NCBI GenBank assembly: GCA_049976445.1
Contig: JBMFIF010000023.1
Coordinates: 1-24,129, forward strand
DNA from: JAVZOV01 sp049976445
GTDB lineage: Archaea > Thermoproteota > Thermoprotei > Gearchaeales > WAQG01
Direction of reading: 5' to 3'
DNA: 24,129 nucleotides
The notes below the pieces were generated by a model. That model searched no databases, was not told where the DNA came from, and was given only the letters and a program-made list of their open reading frames with translations. The position numbers and the translations under genes were made by a program. Position 1 is the first letter of the stretch; the number at the start of each line of letters is the position of its first letter. Positions 22,664 through 24,129 of this stretch are shown piece by piece.

Positions 22664-22685
22664 TCCTAAAGTGCAAGGCTTTCAT
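22664..22685 (+). repeat. Dispersed intergenic element, copy 6
   Basis: It reads TCCTAAAGTGCAAGGC then TTTCATCTTTTG, two or three changes from copies 4 and 5. It lies between convergent gene ends and lacks the pyrimidine-rich run directly upstream. Confidence 0.6.
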
Positions 22686-22717
22686 CTTTTGTTAAGATAA
22701 CTGTAGGTAAAACATAC

Positions 22718-23476
22718 TTACCAAGTACTATTATATTCTTTAATTATGTCTATTACCTTAAGTTTCATGTCAAATTTTATATAAAGCGATGTTAATATTT
22801 CTTGGATTTCTATTTTATGTACTGGATCTACAAACGACGGCGAATCATAAGTTATTGATGCTGGGCCGGTAAATGCTATTTTCTCGCCATCTGAATCCTT
22901 ATGAATGCTTATTTCTGCCGACCATTTTATAAGTTGAGTAACACCACCTTTACCATTTATTGGTGGTAAATGCCTTACAGAGTACAATAAAACAGGTTTA
23001 GGTAATATTGCATCTAAAAATCCATCAACGATCCTGAAATTAGGTTTCATTGTAAATGTTACTAATCTCTTACCTGATGGTCTCTCAAGTATGCCTTGAA
23101 TAATATCATATTCACTATACAACTTTATGTTAGCTAATTTCTTTGGTGCTCCTGCAACTTCTCTACCAGCGGCTAAAGCAGCATCATTTGTCACGTAAAT
23201 GTACGGTATGTAATATCCTATTTCACCACTGGGATCTCTAACTTGAACAACCGTGAGATATTCATAATATTCTCCTACAGTACTAAATTGATAATGTGCT
23301 ATCCAAATGCCTCCTTGAGAAGGAATACTATAAGGTTCTAGTCCTTCAGGAAGAAGCCCTTTTATATCATTTTTAATAGTAAAGAAAGCAACAATACCTT
23401 TACAATCATTGTATTCGATTCCTTTTTCTGGATCTATTTCATAAAGCGGAGAATCAAACGGTATTCCCTTTAACAT
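22718..23476 (-). CDS. Acetoacetate decarboxylase family protein
   Basis: 252 aa with the family's central signature PYIYVTNDAALAAGREVAGAPKKLANIKL. The Schiff-base lysine would be K112 and the neighbouring K113 lowers its pKa. The acidic residue in GEYYEYLTVV and the N-terminal FFTIKND segment also fit. True acetoacetate decarboxylases have W-G-F before PKK (GREIWGFPKKLA); here it is A-G-A, so the pocket differs and the substrate may be another beta-keto acid or an aldol-type partner. The ATG at 23476 is preferred; an in-frame TTG at 23485 has no support. An AT-rich TATA-like stretch is 15-25 nt upstream. It follows the acyl-CoA dehydrogenase gene by 65 nt on the same strand, suggesting joint use in fatty or branched acyl breakdown. 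Confidence 0.85.
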   Translation of the reverse strand: MLKGIPFDSPLYEIDPEKGIEYNDCKGIVAFFTIKNDIKGLLPEGLEPYSIPSQGGIWIAHYQFSTVGEYYEYLTVVQVRDPSGEIGYYIPYIYVTNDAALAAGREVAGAPKKLANIKLYSEYDIIQGILERPSGKRLVTFTMKPNFRIVDGFLDAILPKPVLLYSVRHLPPINGKGGVTQLIKWSAEISIHKDSDGEKIAFTGPASITYDSPSFVDPVHKIEIQEILTSLYIKFDMKLKVIDIIKEYNSTW

Positions 23477-23541
23477 ATAAATCAAATGATAAATATTTTT
23501 TGAAATACTTAAACTTATTTATGCAAAACAGAAATTTACTG

Positions 23542-24129
23542 TTATTCACTATAAGATGATATTACATCTTCAGCAGCATCCAAACTTAGCACTTCAACAG
23601 TTCCATCCTCTATAAGTAATGCTCTTGAATCTCTGAACAACTTTTCAATTATAAAATCACTACTTAATCCATAAGCACCAAAAATTTGTAATGCATCATT
23701 TACAACTTCAAAAGCAATCTTTTTAGCATATATTTGAGCTGCTCGCGCATGTCTAGGTGACGCATCATAGGCTCTCTCTGTTAAAATTCTTTCATACACA
23801 TGATTCATAACCTTTCTTACGTAATATCTAGTAGTCTCAATTTTTTCAAACATTTCATACAACTTGAGTTTAATATTCTTATGTTGTACTAAAAGTTTTC
23901 CTCCCTGAATTCTTGTTTTAGCATATTTTAATGCTTCCTCAAAAGCTGCTCTTGCAAGACCAACACTATAAGCCCCCACTCCAACGCTCGTTAGACATAA
24001 AAGTTGATCAAAAAATACACTATAAAATGGACTTGGGCCCGCAATAACATAGTGATCAGGTATCCTAACATCATCAAAGAATACTTCACCCTGTGGACAA
24101 TCTCTTACTCCGAGCATATCAGAAGGCAT
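23542..24129 (-). CDS. Acyl-CoA dehydrogenase, C-terminal part (gene runs off the right edge)
   Basis: An FAD-dependent dehydrogenase that introduces a double bond next to the CoA thioester. The visible 195 residues cover the middle beta domain's end (CPQGEVFFDDVRIPDHYVI) and the C-terminal helical domain: GVGAYSVGLARAAFEEALKYA, KTRIQGGKLLVQHKNIKLKLYEM, AQIYAKKIAFEVVNDALQIFGAYGLSS and FRDSRALLIEDGTVEVL. The usual catalytic I-Y-E-G-T is I-E-D-G-T here. In the family, either a Glu at this site or one in an earlier helix serves as base, so the enzyme need not be dead. The frame is open at the right edge, and the Met there is probably internal. It is upstream of the acetoacetate-decarboxylase-like gene. 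Confidence 0.88.
   Translation of the reverse strand: MPSDMLGVRDCPQGEVFFDDVRIPDHYVIAGPSPFYSVFFDQLLCLTSVGVGAYSVGLARAAFEEALKYAKTRIQGGKLLVQHKNIKLKLYEMFEKIETTRYYVRKVMNHVYERILTERAYDASPRHARAAQIYAKKIAFEVVNDALQIFGAYGLSSDFIIEKLFRDSRALLIEDGTVEVLSLDAAEDVISSYSE

Noticed and set aside
10684..22685. The dispersed element as a CRISPR array
   Set aside because: Copies are kilobases apart, on both strands, without regular spacers and with diverged cores. No cas gene is present.

Overview
The window reads as chromosomal DNA of an AT-rich archaeon, most likely a thermophilic member of the TACK/Thermoproteota group. The basis is an archaeal-type NucS/EndoMS mismatch endonuclease, an aldehyde:ferredoxin oxidoreductase, a membrane-anchored substrate-binding protein with an S/T-rich linker, HEPN/nucleotidyltransferase pairs, TATA-like boxes 20-30 nt upstream of many ATGs (leaderless genes) and GGTGA/GGAGG ribosome binding sites inside operons. 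I cannot name the genus. No rRNA, tRNA or CRISPR array was recognised.

Layout. 1-1803 (+): the 3' end of an NfeD-type membrane protein, then an overlapping nucleotidyltransferase (MNT) and HEPN pair. 1804-2395: a gene-free stretch holding a GC-rich island bounded by 26-nt inverted repeats and, 46 nt further on, a 60-nt element with inverted-repeat ends and flanking direct repeats. 2396-5062: a divergent pair, the bifunctional NAD(P)HX repair enzyme (-) and a zinc alcohol dehydrogenase (+), sharing a promoter region of about 50 nt. 5110-10086 (-): a carbohydrate-type ABC uptake operon in the order binding protein, fused double permease, ATPase and an RNase Z-like metallo-beta-lactamase protein, with a palindrome over the predicted transcription start. 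10419-12388: a small membrane protein, a one-cysteine AhpC-type peroxiredoxin and NucS. 12415-16878 (-): an aldehyde:ferredoxin oxidoreductase preceded by a tight three-gene cluster, namely a catalytically degenerate serine-recombinase-like HTH protein, a 72-aa protein and a B12-domain/radical-SAM enzyme. 17019-17785: a 51-aa zinc-ribbon protein and an alpha/beta hydrolase. 18059-19354: an AAA/DUF4143 ATPase behind two operator-like palindromes. 19495-22595 (+): a membrane-anchored PEBP-family protein and an ABC exporter pair whose permease has a large extracytoplasmic insert. 22718-24129 (-): an acetoacetate-decarboxylase-family protein and the C-terminal half of an acyl-CoA dehydrogenase.

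Themes. The cell seems to import an oligosaccharide-like solute and to handle aldehydes, alcohols and acyl-CoAs with ferredoxin- and NAD-linked oxidoreductases. The least explained parts are a short dispersed intergenic element (core TCCTGAAG..CAAG..CTTTCAT; six copies plus one doubtful), the mobile-element-like island at 2050-2333, and the operon pairing a dead recombinase with a radical-SAM enzyme.
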